Of a stretch of 64,000 nt of DNA, positions 63,966-64,000 are shown in pieces. The translations under genes and the position numbers were made by a program. The notes under the pieces are model-generated. The model did not search any database. It had not been told where the DNA came from and worked only from the letters and a program-made list of their open reading frames with translations. The DNA is from Mycobacterium sp. ITM-2016-00317 (GTDB lineage Bacteria > Actinomycetota > Actinomycetes > Mycobacteriales > Mycobacteriaceae). Numbering within the stretch: position 1 is the stretch's first letter; every line of letters starts with the position of its first letter. The stretch is from positions 3,224,001-3,288,000 of the forward strand of contig NZ_CP134399.1 of assembly GCF_002968295.1 (NCBI RefSeq), read 5' to 3'.

Positions 63966-64000
63966 CACCGTAGTTGTGGATGTCGGCGTGGTACGTGTTC

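Overview
The window comes from a fast-growing mycobacterium (Mycolicibacterium type) or a close actinobacterial relative. This is inferred from the high GC content, frequent GTG/TTG starts, tight start/stop overlaps, and the accessory catabolic content (MHS and DHA2 transporters, TrpB2, Lnt paralogue, RES/Xre module, tetrose-phosphate and allantoin clusters). It is an accessory, metabolically versatile region with many regulator/operon pairs. At least eight genes or fragments are broken or partial.

Layout. 1-6.6 kb: the 3' end of an SDR, a P-type H+-ATPase, and a two-gene operon in which a glutamate-synthase-like FMN protein and a ThDP enzyme each carry an N-terminal Rieske domain. 6.9-18.1 kb: a DHFR-like reductase; a PucR regulator divergent from an MHS transporter that is split by an IS481-family element; an M20 hydrolase; an alpha/beta hydrolase and GMC oxidoreductase; a beta-lactamase-fold relic; and a DJ-1 protein divergent from a MocR regulator across a strong inverted repeat. 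18.2-23.6 kb: a LacI-controlled operon (APC permease, LLM flavin monooxygenase, nitrilase-type amidase, HD protein) with two matching operators 63 bp apart. 23.9-28.8 kb: a frameshifted SDR, an MmyB-like regulator, and a DHA2 exporter with a divergent TetR and its operator. 29-33 kb: a GlnT-like ligase paired with a MetX-like hydrolase, then LOG and Nudix genes. 33.4-37 kb: a four-gene secreted/membrane operon, probably for copper handling, preceded by a CsoR-like palindrome inside an imperfect tandem duplication.

37-46.5 kb is a mosaic: a hydrolase 3' relic, a RES toxin/antitoxin pair, a CREST membrane protein whose start codon overlaps that of a divergent Lnt-like gene (catalytic Cys replaced by Ser), a PLP decarboxylase, and a decayed tyrosine recombinase with a second copy of its 5' end. 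46.5-53.9 kb: a sugar-acid/tetritol-type catabolic cluster around a GntR regulator (GntP permease, 3HCDH-type dehydrogenase and sugar isomerase on one side; DAK kinase, RpiB-like and TIM-like isomerases on the other). 54-57 kb: a membrane protein, TrpB2 and a VOC protein. 57-64 kb: an allantoin-utilisation cluster (IclR regulator, HpcH-type aldolase, ureidoglycine aminohydrolase, hydantoin/allantoin racemase, NCS1 permease, allantoinase). Four copies of one 15-bp operator lie in its two divergent promoter regions, which makes it a compact, well-defined local regulon.

All calls are from reading the sequence; no database search was run. Long antisense open frames in this GC-rich DNA were discarded.
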